Positions 11,487-21,201 of a DNA stretch of 64,000 bases are shown here, in pieces. The notes under the pieces were generated by a model. That model was not told where the DNA came from, ran no database searches, and was given only the letters and a program-made list of their open reading frames with translations. The stretch's first letter is position 1. Each line of letters opens with the position of its first letter. A program made the translations under genes and the position numbers. Source of the stretch: Pseudoneurospora amorphoporcata (taxonomy: Eukaryota > Ascomycota > Sordariomycetes > Sordariales > Sordariaceae); NCBI GenBank assembly GCA_033297205.1, contig MU859071.1, positions 248,001-312,000 of the forward strand. The letters run 5' to 3'.

Positions 11487-13261
11487 GCTGAGCTTCGTGG
11501 ACGACTCGGAAGAACGTACGTGTATGGTGGGTCGCTGGCAGTCGAAGCGTTGTCGAGAGTCCAAGGGAACAGGAAGTGAATTGGTGGCAGAGGCAAAATC
11601 CCAAAATTGTTTTTAATGGAAAGCCTCAAGTCTGACGCGGGGATGTGGGGCCTGCCAAGAGCACTAAACTGTAGTGGACTCCATGCCCTTCGCTCCCAAA
11701 CAGCGTAAAATGGGTTAGCACTACAAGAAAATGCGGAGCCGCTAGAACCCCTGCAAAATAATCCATCGCCCTTACAACCTCACCTCATACATCAACCTAC
11801 ACACACCGTCCAAGCAAACGAGCCGCTTGACCTCCCCCACTAGTCCTACGACTTTGAAACCTCCTCAATTCATTCCATTCCGTCTCGTATCCGACAATTG
11901 CGCCAAGGAATTGCCGTCCCTACGACCTATCAGAATCTTTGGGCACACCCACCTCGTCACCAACACGAGGTATCCAAGAAAGTGAACTTGAGAGCGACAC
12001 TCTCTCGATATGTCGCCAGGACCGCCTCGTTGAACCAGACTCTCGCATTTCCAGAATCAGAGGACTTGCTGTTCTCGAGCAAATCAGCAATTCCAGAACC
12101 CTTGATCCTACATTCAATCAGCCTTCTTCTCAACATACCTCATCGCCTCTTCACTCCGCCCATATAACAACTCCAAACTCATCTGGCGCTTCCAACTTAT
12201 TTACTGCTTGTTCATGTATGAACAAAGCATTTGTTTGACCACACAACTTCCATGCCATTCATGACGCCATCGTCGAAGTCACCATTTCCCGTCTGCTCGC
12301 CTCCGTTGGTCGTCCGCCGGCACAATTCTAGTGGCTAACGCGGGTTGAGTACATCACCTCATCAGCTTCAGTTAACACTCCCCGTGAGAATTACGGAGAG
12401 GGAAACAGTAGGATGGTTCGTACGCTACGCCGAAGATGATTCCCCCATTCAACCCGTGGGGGTCAAACGATGGTGTTTGCCGAACGGCTCGTTGGTCGGC
12501 ATGACGGCTCGAGGCTCAAGTGACGGCTAGTTGGCTGCAGACTAGTATGTTTCCAGTCCGAGGTCGGCAAACAAACATGTTTCAAGCTGCGAGGCAGATT
12601 GAAGTCAAGCAATCAACTTTTGTCCGGCGTCGTGCATACCTGAACATGTGAAAAGAGATGTCGAGGTGGTTGGTTGTATATTGGTTGGGCGTGGTGGTTG
12701 TGGGTGGTCATTGCATCCTCCCGATATCCTATTCTTTGTTGTCTCCACCAGCTACGCCCCCTCCACGGATGACTTCGTTCAACTTTTCACCATTAGCTGC
12801 ATTCGACATCCAACTCTTATATCCCACTTTGAAGTTGGTTAGCAAATCTTTGGGTGGTGAATGGGCGGATGAGCACTACCGAACACATCATGGTCAGTAC
12901 ATTGAACCTTGGGTATTCATTACTACAGCTCCAAGCTTCTTTGCTATATATTTGAACCTAAATTTTAGGTATTTCCTTGATGCAACAATACCCAACGGAC
13001 TTTGCCTGATGGGTTTCTACATCTCCGTGATCCCTATTATAGTCCTGTAAAGGCCTTTACCAAATATAAGGAGCGATATCGAATTGTTTGTGTTCGGTCC
13101 ATTCTGACAACCGCTCGGGTGGTTGGCTTGGTCGCAACTTCAGTTGGTGATAGTGCTCTCCGGATCCGTGTTGCGAGTCGTCTGTCTCCAACTGGCTTCC
13201 TTTGTCACGACGTCACCTTGGGGAAGGCTGACGCAAAAGTCACAAGGGATAGTAGTGTGTC
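11487..13261. other. Intergenic region, no gene seen
   Basis: Open frames of up to about 130 codons occur here, but their composition is not protein-like and I see no supporting splice pattern. The first part is the 5' flank of the dioxygenase gene; the rest leads into the duplicated module that starts at 13262. Confidence 0.45.
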
Positions 13262-13416
13262 CCTTCTATCGTTCCTCCGCTTGAAATCTTGTAGCACCAG
13301 CACTACCCAGTATTCATTCTCACATGACGTCCAGCGTCATTCTCTCCTTCAACACAGGCAAAGGGAAAAAAAAGGAAAAAAAGGAAACAAAAGGCACGCG
13401 CAGGATTCCACCTCTT
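13262..13416. repeat. Conserved 3'-flank block, copy A
   Basis: This block recurs at 15860-16018 in the same orientation and at the same place relative to the paralogous gene. The first ~45 bases (CCTTCTATCGTTCCTCCGCT onward to about 13306) differ at one position and the edge; the rest aligns with small indels. On the plus strand an ATG at 13324 starts MTSSVILSFN, but against copy B the A-rich segment is two bases longer, which changes the frame. Confidence 0.8.
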
Positions 13417-13621
13417 TTTAGGGAAAGGACGTAGTTGCATGGTCCACCTTATCATAGGGTAACCTCAACCGTACTATCCCGACCCAGTGACACCTAGGTT
13501 GCCTAGCTCCTTCCGAGCTGGATAGAGGACAATGATCCAGTTGAAGGGGCGTCGGATGCTTGGAAGAATCGTGGCCCTGATACCGAATCGTAGGTTCCTC
13601 GCCGACCAGGTGATGCGATGC

Positions 13622-14331
13622 TCACGGAGCACTGGGAGCAGGCATCTGAGCACTGGGAGCAGGCATCTGAGCAAGTGCCGGGAGGTCGACGGTCTCGGTG
13701 TCACTGATGGTCACTTTTTTAATTGCCTTGAATTGCTTCGTCGAGACTAATTCGTTGAGTGCCCGAAGCTCGCCATTAGTGAGCTTTTTGTACCCCCGGG
13801 CGATTTCAACAGTCCAATACTTCACCGCGTCTCGGATCTACCATAAAATTGTTAGTACTTTTTGAAGACCGTCCAGGGAAAAGAGGTGCAGAAGGAAAGC
13901 ATAGAGAAAAGAGCGAATGAAAGAAGAGAGGGGAAGAGAAAGGAGAGGCCACTGATGAATGGGTGTGTTGATCCATTTGCGAGCCTTGGAGCTATCACCT
14001 ACCTTCACTTCAGGACCAAACATGGTAGGATTCGTTAAGCGGTTGTGCCCAAAGAACTCTCTGATCCTCAACAGTTGTTCACAATCTTTCGAGTCCACTT
14101 CGGAGGAATTCTTCTCAAAGGTGTAGAGCTCTAGTGGTTTCGTTATGGGGTCTGCAAAGTCCAGCTTAAGTCTAATGAATCGCTTGTCTTGCTCAATAGG
14201 GGGGAGGCCGGTTTCCCGTCCCATAGTCATGTCTTCGTGACTGTACTTGCACGAACTGATGAGGCGTCCAAAGAATCCCAAGCCGGGAATGCGACGGAGG
14301 AACCGCTACCGGAAGGTTGATTGTTCGACAT
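13622..14331 (-). CDS. Hypothetical protein, tandem paralogue A
   Basis: I do not recognise this family, but a paralogue lies at 16256-16868. The proposed exons are 14331-14257, 14191-14003 and 13837-13622, giving about 159 residues. The last intron (13838-14002, donor GTAGGT, acceptor TAG) falls at exactly the same alignment position and phase as the only intron of copy B. Shared motifs are LYTFEKN / FYLFRKR, LLRIREFFG / LQRIQAFF, NPTMFGPEV / GPSLFGYGI and IRDAVKYWTVE / YRDLIHYWGVE. The first intron (14192-14256, donor GTTCGT) is less certain; an alternative start is the ATG at 14230. The start at 14331 is favoured because a TATA-like box lies about 130 bases upstream in both copies. The C-terminus holds a 21-bp tandem duplication, QMPAPSA twice. 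No signal peptide or membrane segment is seen. Confidence 0.6.
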
Positions 14332-14460
14332 CTTGGGCGAATTGAGAAGCGAAGAAGCTTGTAGTGCTATGGGACAGGAACTGAAGGAAGAATTGAAGAA
14401 CTGAAGGTTGACTGTTTGACTGCACTGATTGATTAACGGATCAAAGCAGGGAATCCCACT

Positions 14461-14480
14461 CCTCTTAAATATCCATCCCA
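14461..14480 (-). promoter_or_regulatory. Conserved TATA-like box upstream of paralogue A
   Basis: Read on the minus strand, GGATGGATATTTAAGAGG matches GGATGGATACTTAAGGGA upstream of paralogue B (16998-17017). Both lie about 130 bases before their ATG. The match in sequence and spacing indicates that the promoter was duplicated with the gene. Confidence 0.5.
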
Positions 14481-15859
14481 GCACGGCCTTTCTCACACCC
14501 ACCTTGGGTCGAGATTGACCGAACAACTGGAACAAGGCGTACGCCGGTGGCATGACAAAGGACGCGGCGCAAGAGCAGGACAGAGCCAATCTTGAAGTGG
14601 AAGAAGACCTATCACCAACCGGGCTATCAGCGCCAACTGGCCACAGTGTTGGTGTTGGTTGCTAGCACGGGATCATCTCCGTGGAAGAGGCGAGAAGTGT
14701 AAAAAACATTCTTGATCGAACTGGTGCAGTCGGTCGGCAGGTATAGACGCGGTACGCGCAGGAGCGTCAAAGAACAGAATCTGGGCAGATCCATTGCCAC
14801 TTCTTCCTCCAGCAACGACATCTCGGCGGCACGTCCATGTTGGCCCAAGTCCATCTAGAGACGGAAAGCCGAGACGCAGTGGGCGCTAACCATAGGTACC
14901 TTATCCAAGACCTTGACCGGACTAGAACCACACCACAATCGATCCCCGCCTGGTGGTCGCCTGTGCCTCCATATCCATCCCTTCCGACATTTTTTCATGA
15001 CGATGTTCCGCGCCATGCTCGCGTCATTGAGTCTCCGTTATTGTTGTGGTCGAGCCAGAAGCGGACTTCGCGGCGACCAACTAGCCGCAAGTTCGGCGGC
15101 TGAAGCGTGGGATTGCGATGGTTGGTTGTAGAGGATAAAGTTGTGGAAATATGTCCTGACTTTGGGAATCGGTGCTCTTCCGCGCCTCAACTTGATGTCG
15201 ATATACCTTCTCTCGCAGGAGCGAAAAGGCGTATATAGAATCGAAGAATGCCAAACGGAGTCCAGCTGGGGTCTTTCCAATGTTCCGGAAGACATATGGA
15301 AATTAGGTAAAGGATTCTCAGAACCAAGTTATATCTGTGTAGGTTGAGGCATCGCCGTGTGCTTTTTGCACATACACGGCGAAAACGTGTGGTACGAGCC
15401 GCCTGTCGACCAACGAGCCGGTCGGAGGTTAGGCAAACATCAGCGTAGACGCCTATCGGCGGCCAAGTAGACGAGATCAGGCCGCTCCGCGCACTTACCA
15501 TCGCGTAATTGCCCTCTCCGCGAGACAGACATATAGTGACATAGTAACTGATGGTGTAATGTCGGGTAATCAGCCGGTGATCGGAAAATAGTGATCTATT
15601 GATTCATAGAATTTTAATGTCTGGCTGATTGAGGTGGTCCTGACGACGTATCGAGGGAGTGTCGCTCTTAAGTAGGCTTTGTTCGAAACCTCATGTTGGT
15701 GACGAGGTGTGCTTGTCGAGCGACATGATAGGTCGTAGAGACGAGAAGGACTTAGGACGGCTTAGCAGAGAACGTAATAGTATTCCCTTCCCTACCCCGA
15801 CCAGCAGCTAACTAGTGAAATAACGACCCAAAAAGCAGTTGCAAAACGAGTGACCTTAT
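14481..15859. other. Spacer between the duplicated modules
   Basis: No gene is clearly supported. A plus-strand open stretch at about 15141-15347 has protein-like composition but no ATG at its start and no confirmed splice sites; it could be a decayed exon. A short hairpin lies at 15353-15381. Confidence 0.4.
15353..15381. other. Short hairpin
   Basis: CGCCGTGT at 15353-15360 is complementary to ACACGGCG at 15374-15381; inside, TGTGC/GCACA around TTTTT offers an alternative pairing. It could be the stem of a transcript or a chance palindrome. Confidence 0.35.
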
Positions 15860-16018
15860 CCTTCTATCGTTCCTCCGCTTGAAATCTTGTAGCGCCAGCA
15901 CTACCTAATGTTTATTCCCAGTCAAATATGACTTCCAGCGCCACCCCCTCCTTCAAAGCAGACAAGGGAAAGAAAGCAAAGAAAGCAAACAAAAAGCACG
16001 CGCAGAATTCCACCTCTT
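15860..16018. repeat. Conserved 3'-flank block, copy B
   Basis: Second copy of the block at 13262-13416, placed about 240 bases beyond the stop of paralogue B as copy A is beyond paralogue A. The plus strand contains a 31-codon frame at 15928-16023 starting MTSSATPSFKADKGKKAKK and ending in TAA. Its start MTSS is kept in copy A, but the frame is not. Confidence 0.8.
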
Positions 16019-16255
16019 GCTAAGGTAGGGAAGGGATGTGGGTGCAGACTTGGAACAGAGCAGATCCGTCGAGTGGCTCCTTCCTTGGTGCCCAACATAA
16101 GACCAGGAGTCACCGTCCCAGCGCGACCTGACAATGCCTGTAGGTGCAATCCGGTTTACGACCTGATATTGATGAACAATGATGTTCATGATCCCGGTAC
16201 CAATTGCGCCTTCCTTCAGGCACGTACTCCTCCGTGTCTCCTACTCTGAAGGAAC

Positions 16256-16868
16256 TTAGGGAAGACGGGGAGGTGGCGCAAGTTCCACGTATGGAGTTTG
16301 GAAATCAACCTCAAGGACCTCATCCGCCAATGATGCTCTGAACAACTTTTTGATATCCGTGAGCATATCAAGCGGCTTGATTTCAGGTTCAGAATTCCAC
16401 TTGAACTCAACTCCCCAATAGTGTATCAAATCTCTGTACTGTCATCGAGTTGTTAGCTGCCATGTATGAGATATCACAAAGGTCAAAGACTGAGTAGTTC
16501 GAAGGAGAGATTCTGCACGATTTCGCGGAGGGCTTCTGGGGGATCAATTTACTCACAATAATCCCATATCCGAACAAGCTTGGTCCGGGTCTGATTTCAG
16601 TAAAGAAGGCTTGGATCCGTTGAAGTTGGACTTTAGGCGTCTCCTGATCGTCGGGCGAACGCTTTCGGAATAGATAAAACGCCTTTGGCCACCCCCTATT
16701 CTCGGTGGCCCTCAGCTCCTCTTGAAGCATGTAAGCTCTCGTGGGTTTCAAATCCCCTTCACGAGCTCTGCTGGCTTCCACTGAAAAAGTTGCCGGAGGA
16801 TTTGCAAGGTAGTATTCTAAGAGCTCCCCGAAGGACCTCGTCAAAAGCTCTGTCTCAGAGTTGTCCAT
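16256..16868 (-). CDS. Hypothetical protein, tandem paralogue B
   Basis: Paralogue of the gene at 13622-14331, on the same strand. Exons 16868-16557 and 16438-16256 flank a 118-nt intron with donor GTGAGT and acceptor ACAG; both exon ends are in phase 0 as in copy A. The product has 164 residues, close to the ~159 of copy A. Shared segments include KAFYLFRKR, LQRIQAFFTE, PGPSLFGYG, then YRDLIHYWGVEFKW. The N-terminus (MDNSETELLTRSFGELLEYY) is hydrophilic with no signal peptide. It ends PPPRLP where copy A has a duplicated QMPAPSA. Overall the proteins have diverged considerably, so the duplication is old. Function is unknown; no catalytic or metal-binding motif is apparent. Confidence 0.7.
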
Positions 16869-16997
16869 GTTGACTGCACCGTGGGCAAACGTTCGTATCT
16901 GGTGTGAATTTGAACTTTAGAGAGGATTAGAATAAAGCGTGTAGTGGTTCGCTGACTGGCTGACCAACTGTGGGACAAGGCCCAGCAGATGGCCTTC

Positions 16998-17017
16998 CCT
17001 TAAGTATCCATCCAGGC
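16998..17017 (-). promoter_or_regulatory. Conserved TATA-like box upstream of paralogue B
   Basis: Minus-strand GGATGGATACTTAAGGGA, about 130 bases before the ATG at 16868, matching the box of paralogue A in sequence and spacing. It sits between that ATG and the 3' end of the upstream secreted-protein gene. Confidence 0.5.
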
Positions 17018-17055
17018 CATAACTGTCGTCGAGATTCTCTCCATCTTGTTCCCCT

Positions 17056-17788
17056 TCAATCGTACTGAAACTCAACCGTCTGCCCCTCAGTTGTAAACGC
17101 ATCCAGCATGTAACTGTTTGCCGTATCCCAAAGGATGATTGTCGAGCAGCACGAGTAGAACTAGACAGTTTTATCATCTGTCAGCCGCCTTGAACCAGAA
17201 CCAGAACCTGAACCCGAAGCATCCCATTCCGTGAAACGAGCAAAAAGGAAGGCGGGAAAAGCAGAACTCAAACAGATAAGAGGGAGGGAATCGGGAGGGA
17301 AGTTGTGAAAGAACAAAAAAGAGAGACAGTGAGACAATCAATAGGGTAGGTCCACATACCGGCCAATCATTACACCCACTCGGCCCCGCCCCACAAATCG
17401 CCGCCGAACACACTCTGCACCCGTTCACACAACACATGGGGACTTCGTAGGCAGTCATTCCGCTGACATGCCTGGTCGATGTAATGTTGAATGACGTGGT
17501 GGAGTTGTCGTTGTTTTTGTTGTTGTTTTCCGCGGCCATCTGGGCTTGTTTCGCTTTGATGTAGTCCTCGATGCTCTGGGGGCCATTCGAGTCGGAATCG
17601 GATGCGGACGTGGTGGTAGAGGTAGTGGAGGTGGACACAGAACAGGTGCTGGACAGCCCGGAGTCGGTGCAGCTTGTGGAAGCAGAAATAGTGGTAGTGT
17701 CGAGGGCGGCGGCGGCGGCGGCGGCGGCGGAGGTGAGAGTGGTTAGGCCGAGGGTCGTGAGAGTCGTGAGGAGGGTTGAGAGGTGCAT
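17056..17788 (-). CDS. Small secreted cysteine-rich protein
   Basis: The N-terminus MHLSTLLTTLTTLGLTTLTS followed by eight or more alanines is a plausible signal peptide. A Ser/Thr-rich segment (about residues 30-75), suited to O-glycosylation, precedes a short Cys-rich domain containing MCCVNGCRVC, AAICGAG and GCNDWP. I infer a 199-nt intron (17161-17359, donor GTATGT, branch CTGAC, acceptor TAG) that joins in frame to FYSCCSTII and ends at TGA 17056, for 177 residues and ten cysteines. Without splicing the frame reads 204 residues but ends in intron-like, Phe/Ser-rich sequence. The alanine run is encoded by a GCC/GCG triplet repeat and may vary in length. Secreted Cys-rich proteins of this size include cell-wall and effector-type proteins; no family is recognised. 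Confidence 0.6.
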
Positions 17789-17971
17789 TTTACGTAGGTT
17801 TGGAGTCTGTGAGGGTGCTCGATCGAGGGACTGGCGGATCTGGGAATTGGTGGGAGCGGGGTATGGGGCTGGGTGCAGCTAAGCAGGTAAGATGACAGAT
17901 GGGAACTCAGTAAAAAGGGAAGTGACAATGCTGGGCCCTCAAGCTTTCCCTCCATCGCGAACCTGTGGGGA

Positions 17972-17978
17972 TTTTATA
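17972..17978 (-). promoter_or_regulatory. TATA box of the secreted-protein gene
   Basis: TATAAAA on the minus strand, 184 bases before the ATG at 17788. A second one (TATAAAAA) lies at 18029-18036. Confidence 0.4.
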
Positions 17979-19531
17979 CAACAAGGTGCTTGACACTCAC
18001 TCACTCCTTCTGCATCTCCATGGATCGCTTTTTATACTTCGACGTGAGGCCAATTGATGACATTGTCACGAACATGTTTGACCGTTAGCAAACACGGCAT
18101 CGAAAGTGTTGCGTTAACAAACTCTTGTTAGCGACCCTGTTGTTTTTGTTTACCAGTCCCTTTATGCGTTTTTTTGGCTGAAGTTGAGGCGCTTTTATAT
18201 TGTGGCTTGCGACTAGGGACATTGGCAATCGCCACTTTCCGGGCGGGTTGTATGGAGGATCGGTTGCGAGATGGTATGAGAGTGGAACATCGTCGAACCA
18301 ACAAGCCGTCAATAGCATTCCAGGCCAATATGGCAGCCAGCGAGATCGGCTATCGATCGAAACTTGACATAGCATCTGGAGTTGTTTCAGATGGTGTCTG
18401 ATGGCGGTTGCCTCTAGTCAATGATGGGATTGATGGGTATATTGAGTGATAGAGCTAATCCGCGGAACATGATCTCTCATGAGCTTCTATAGGGACGTTT
18501 TACCATTTAAGCATATCATGGTGGTTTTATGCACTTGGGAGTCAAGTCGACTCGATAACTGGTCGGGTCACTTTGTTACCTAAGTATGCTTGACGCATGT
18601 GAGGTTGTTCACTAGGCAGCTGCCGAGCTTATTCGCATAAGGAAGGATAGGTACACGCCCACAAGGGATTGATGACTTGTAGCACATATGCCAACAAATA
18701 CCTTGAAGGCATCGTCATTAATTAATTGTCAGGATAATGACCAACGTGGTGGTGAGCTTGGTAAGCCGTTCGTTTGGATGGTGATAGATTGTCGTCGGGA
18801 GGACGTTGAAATAAGAAAGCTGTAGGACGAGCGGCTGAAGTTGGTGGCCAAGGGGCTAAAATCACGGCTTGGGTGGTTTTAGTAAATTGCCTGCCACAGG
18901 ACCAGCTGTACAGTATGCTGACGGCGACGTCTTCTGCTCGATCAAAACCGAATCCTACGCAACTGATATCTCTGGATTTGGATCGGTTTCATCATCACAT
19001 CCTCCCCAGTATCCGTGTGAGGCTTCTACGTCATTGTTCCCATTTTTTTTCTTAAAGTGGTCATTGGCTGACCTCCATTTCCAGACGCGCCTGTCAATGT
19101 CATGGCGCAATACCAACTATTGGACAACATTGCAGACTTGTATCCAACGCAGGAAATTGGGAGAGTGGAAATCGCATCTGGCCAGAGGATGGCAAACCGA
19201 AGCATGGACCTACAGAGAAGCAGAGCGAAGGACGACAAAAAGTAGGCAGACAGATGCTGGGCGGACTTGGAGACGCGCGAGATGGGCGAGTGGAAGTGAG
19301 AGGTGCTCCCAAGGACGAAGAGCGACAGGAGAATTGACCCAAGAGCACATGGGAGGGCAAGAGCGCCTGATGAAGTGAGCTCTCTATTATTGCGCCTGCC
19401 CATCCCGTATTCACGTGGTGACGTGCGCACCTTCCGCTCTCGCTTGCGACTTCCTACCTCCGACTCCCGGCCGCGTCCTCCCATCTGCAACTGCCCCTGG
19501 GCCATATAAGTCCCCTTCAGTGAGTAAATTT
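17979..19531. other. Intergenic region, no gene seen
   Basis: Apart from the second TATA-like site at 18029-18036, no gene or repeat is evident. Longer open frames around 18870-19680 overlap on both strands and do not look coding. Confidence 0.45.
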
Positions 19532-19638
19532 TCTCCCTTGGTGTAAATGGTAACATTCCCGGCGTGGGAAATCCTCGTCTGCATGCGTGCCGCAGGAAGA
19601 CAATGAACGGTTCGAGTCCGTTACGGGTCACCCTTTTT
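19532..19638 (+). ncRNA. tRNA-like Pol III element 2
   Basis: It has a perfect A box (TGGTGTAAATGG, 19539-19550) and a perfect B box (GGTTCGAGTCC, 19609-19619). The D arm folds canonically: GTGT/ACAT stem with loop AAATGGTA. The T arm is AACGG/CCGTT around TTCGAGT. The 3' end ACGGGTCA is followed by CCC and TTTTT, a Pol III terminator. The acceptor stem is poor (TCTCCCT against ACGGGTC) and no normal anticodon arm can be drawn; the 50 or so bases between D and T arms are too long. It shares its last ~23 bases with element 1 at 7757-7852. It could be a decayed tRNA gene, an intron-containing tRNA, or a tRNA-derived RNA. Confidence 0.35.
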
Positions 19639-20004
19639 GCACTTTTTATTTCTTTTCGCGACAACGGCCACTTTATTTCCATCTTTTCTCATTACGTCTG
19701 TTAACGGAAGAGAGACAACAAGTCAATCAATCAGTCCTCCCAGGAGGATCACATGAAGGAGCGAGCCACCTTTTAGCAATATTTCAATTCCCATTAATGA
19801 TGCCCAGTTACGAATTGAGTGACTAACAGAAAAAAACCCTCCAGCTGCCCCCAAAATTACAATCAAAAAATTCATCGCGAAGTTTCTAGACTACCGCCGT
19901 CCATTACCCTGATTACCCAGTTCGCAGCTCAGCTCGCTCATCTCGACGAGCGAGAAATGTTAGAATATTAACTCCAACATCGGCACAAAGTAGATGGCCA
20001 ACCC

Positions 20005-20028
20005 AAAAAAAAAAAAAAAAAAAAAAAA
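20005..20028. repeat. Poly-A tract, 24 nt
   Basis: Uninterrupted A run just beyond the 3' end of the small Cys-rich gene on the minus strand (poly-T on that strand), in non-coding DNA. Confidence 0.9.
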
Positions 20029-20132
20029 GAACAACGAAACTTCCCTAGCTATCAACCATTCTTTTGTCCAACACAGCCCGGATCTCCTCCGAGGCAATAC
20101 TTCCATTCTTTTCACCCTTGTTAAAATACGGA

Positions 20133-20414
20133 TTACTTCCTAGTAAACCTACCATTTTTGTCCCTTCTCGGATTTTTCGGATTCGGCGGGTTGTTGACTG
20201 GATCGGGTAGTCGTGAGAGCATCGTGCACGTTTCGCAGAGAGAGTGCGTGTTGATGACCCTTTTATTCACCGTACACCGGGTGCCGCATTCGCCCCACGC
20301 CTTATCCCGACGGCGTGCTTCGGCACATCTTGTTGCTTCGACTCGGGGTTTCATGCTTTGGTACGGACAATACCTGGTCGAGCAAGGGTATTCCTCGATA
20401 TCCTTGTGGCACAT
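20133..20414 (-). CDS. Small Cys-rich protein, tandem paralogue 1
   Basis: A 93-residue protein starting at the ATG at 20414. It begins MCHKDIEEYPCSTRYC and has nine cysteines in all, including RC, GEC, GTRC and a HSLCETC motif that looks like part of a zinc site. The paralogue at 20854-21201 begins MCKRDVEVYPCSTPGC and has HARCPRC at the matching place. The bases before the two ATGs also match (CAGCAAAGA.TCAAG), and similarity extends into the upstream flank, so this is a segmental duplication. The start is supported by that conservation; the frame is open a little further upstream without another ATG. The C-terminus is Pro/Asn-rich then basic. No signal peptide is seen, so it is probably intracellular. 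Many ascomycetes have small proteins with an M-C-x(3-8)-Y-x-C start, but no function is assigned here. Confidence 0.65.
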   Translation of the reverse strand: MCHKDIEEYPCSTRYCPYQSMKPRVEATRCAEARRRDKAWGECGTRCTVNKRVINTHSLCETCTMLSRLPDPVNNPPNPKNPRRDKNGRFTRK

Positions 20415-20853
20415 CTTGAAATCTTTGCTGGGCAAACAGGTGGGTGGGTTATTTGGCGAGTGGACGAGTTGATGATGAAGGCTGACTGAGTGACTGACTG
20501 ACTGGCGGGGTGACAGAAATGAACTGAACTGGCAGGAGGTGGAGGTAAAAGGGCTCGGGGTGATATAGGATTGGGAAGTATAAAATGGATCACGAAAGTA
20601 GATGGGAAGGATGATGATGTGTTAAAGAGAGAAAGACCCAGCTAACTGATGGAGGGAATCGCCAATTATATAGCTGGCGATACAAAGAGCGAAGGTCTGT
20701 AAAGGAGGAAATTCTGGGCCGTGCCAGAGCCACTGTCAAAGAGGGTGCAGGCCAAAGGACCTGCAGCGCAAAGGACTAGCAGGCTGGGCAGCGAACGGCC
20801 CAGAATCGCCTCACAGAAGGGCTCGCTGGGGGGATGATCTAGGGTTGAAACCT

Positions 20854-21201
20854 TTACTTCTTCGATTTTTTCTGACGTTGGGAAGGTAGGACACTCGGAG
20901 GTTGGGGAGGCCGGAAGATGGATGGACGCTGGACCACAGATTGACCTTGGGAAGCCAGGAAACCGGGTTGTCCACGAGAGGTAGGTGGAGGTGGTGGGGG
21001 AGATCTGGTGCATCTGGTGCATCTGGGGCAACGAGCGTGCGTTTTGATGGTCCTCGTGGTCGTTTGAATCCTGTTTCCGCAACTGCCCAACTGTCCCCAG
21101 CCTGCAACCACACATCTTTCTTCATACTCTCGAGGTGTGTCAGCTTCACCTTGGCAGCCGGGAGTCGAGCAAGGGTAGACCTCGACGTCTCTCTTGCACA
21201 T
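20854..21201 (-). CDS. Small Cys-rich protein, tandem paralogue 2
   Basis: A 115-residue protein from the ATG at 21201, 440 bases upstream of its paralogue on the same strand. The first ~70 residues align with it: MCKRDVEVYPCSTPGC, then a spaced RC, GSCGN, and TIKTHARCPRCTRC. The CxxC pairs with a nearby His suggest metal binding, which is inference. The C-terminal half is unrelated to that of the paralogue: a run of six prolines, Gln/Ser/Pro-rich sequence and a basic end (QRQKKSKK). No intron is needed and no membrane segment is visible. Confidence 0.6.
   Translation of the reverse strand: MCKRDVEVYPCSTPGCQGEADTPREYEERCVVAGWGQLGSCGNRIQTTTRTIKTHARCPRCTRCTRSPPPPPPTSRGQPGFLASQGQSVVQRPSIFRPPQPPSVLPSQRQKKSKK

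Noticed and set aside
13628..13675. Tandem 21-bp repeat considered as a minisatellite
   Set aside because: Only two units, lying within the coding end of paralogue A (QMPAPSA twice); described with that gene.
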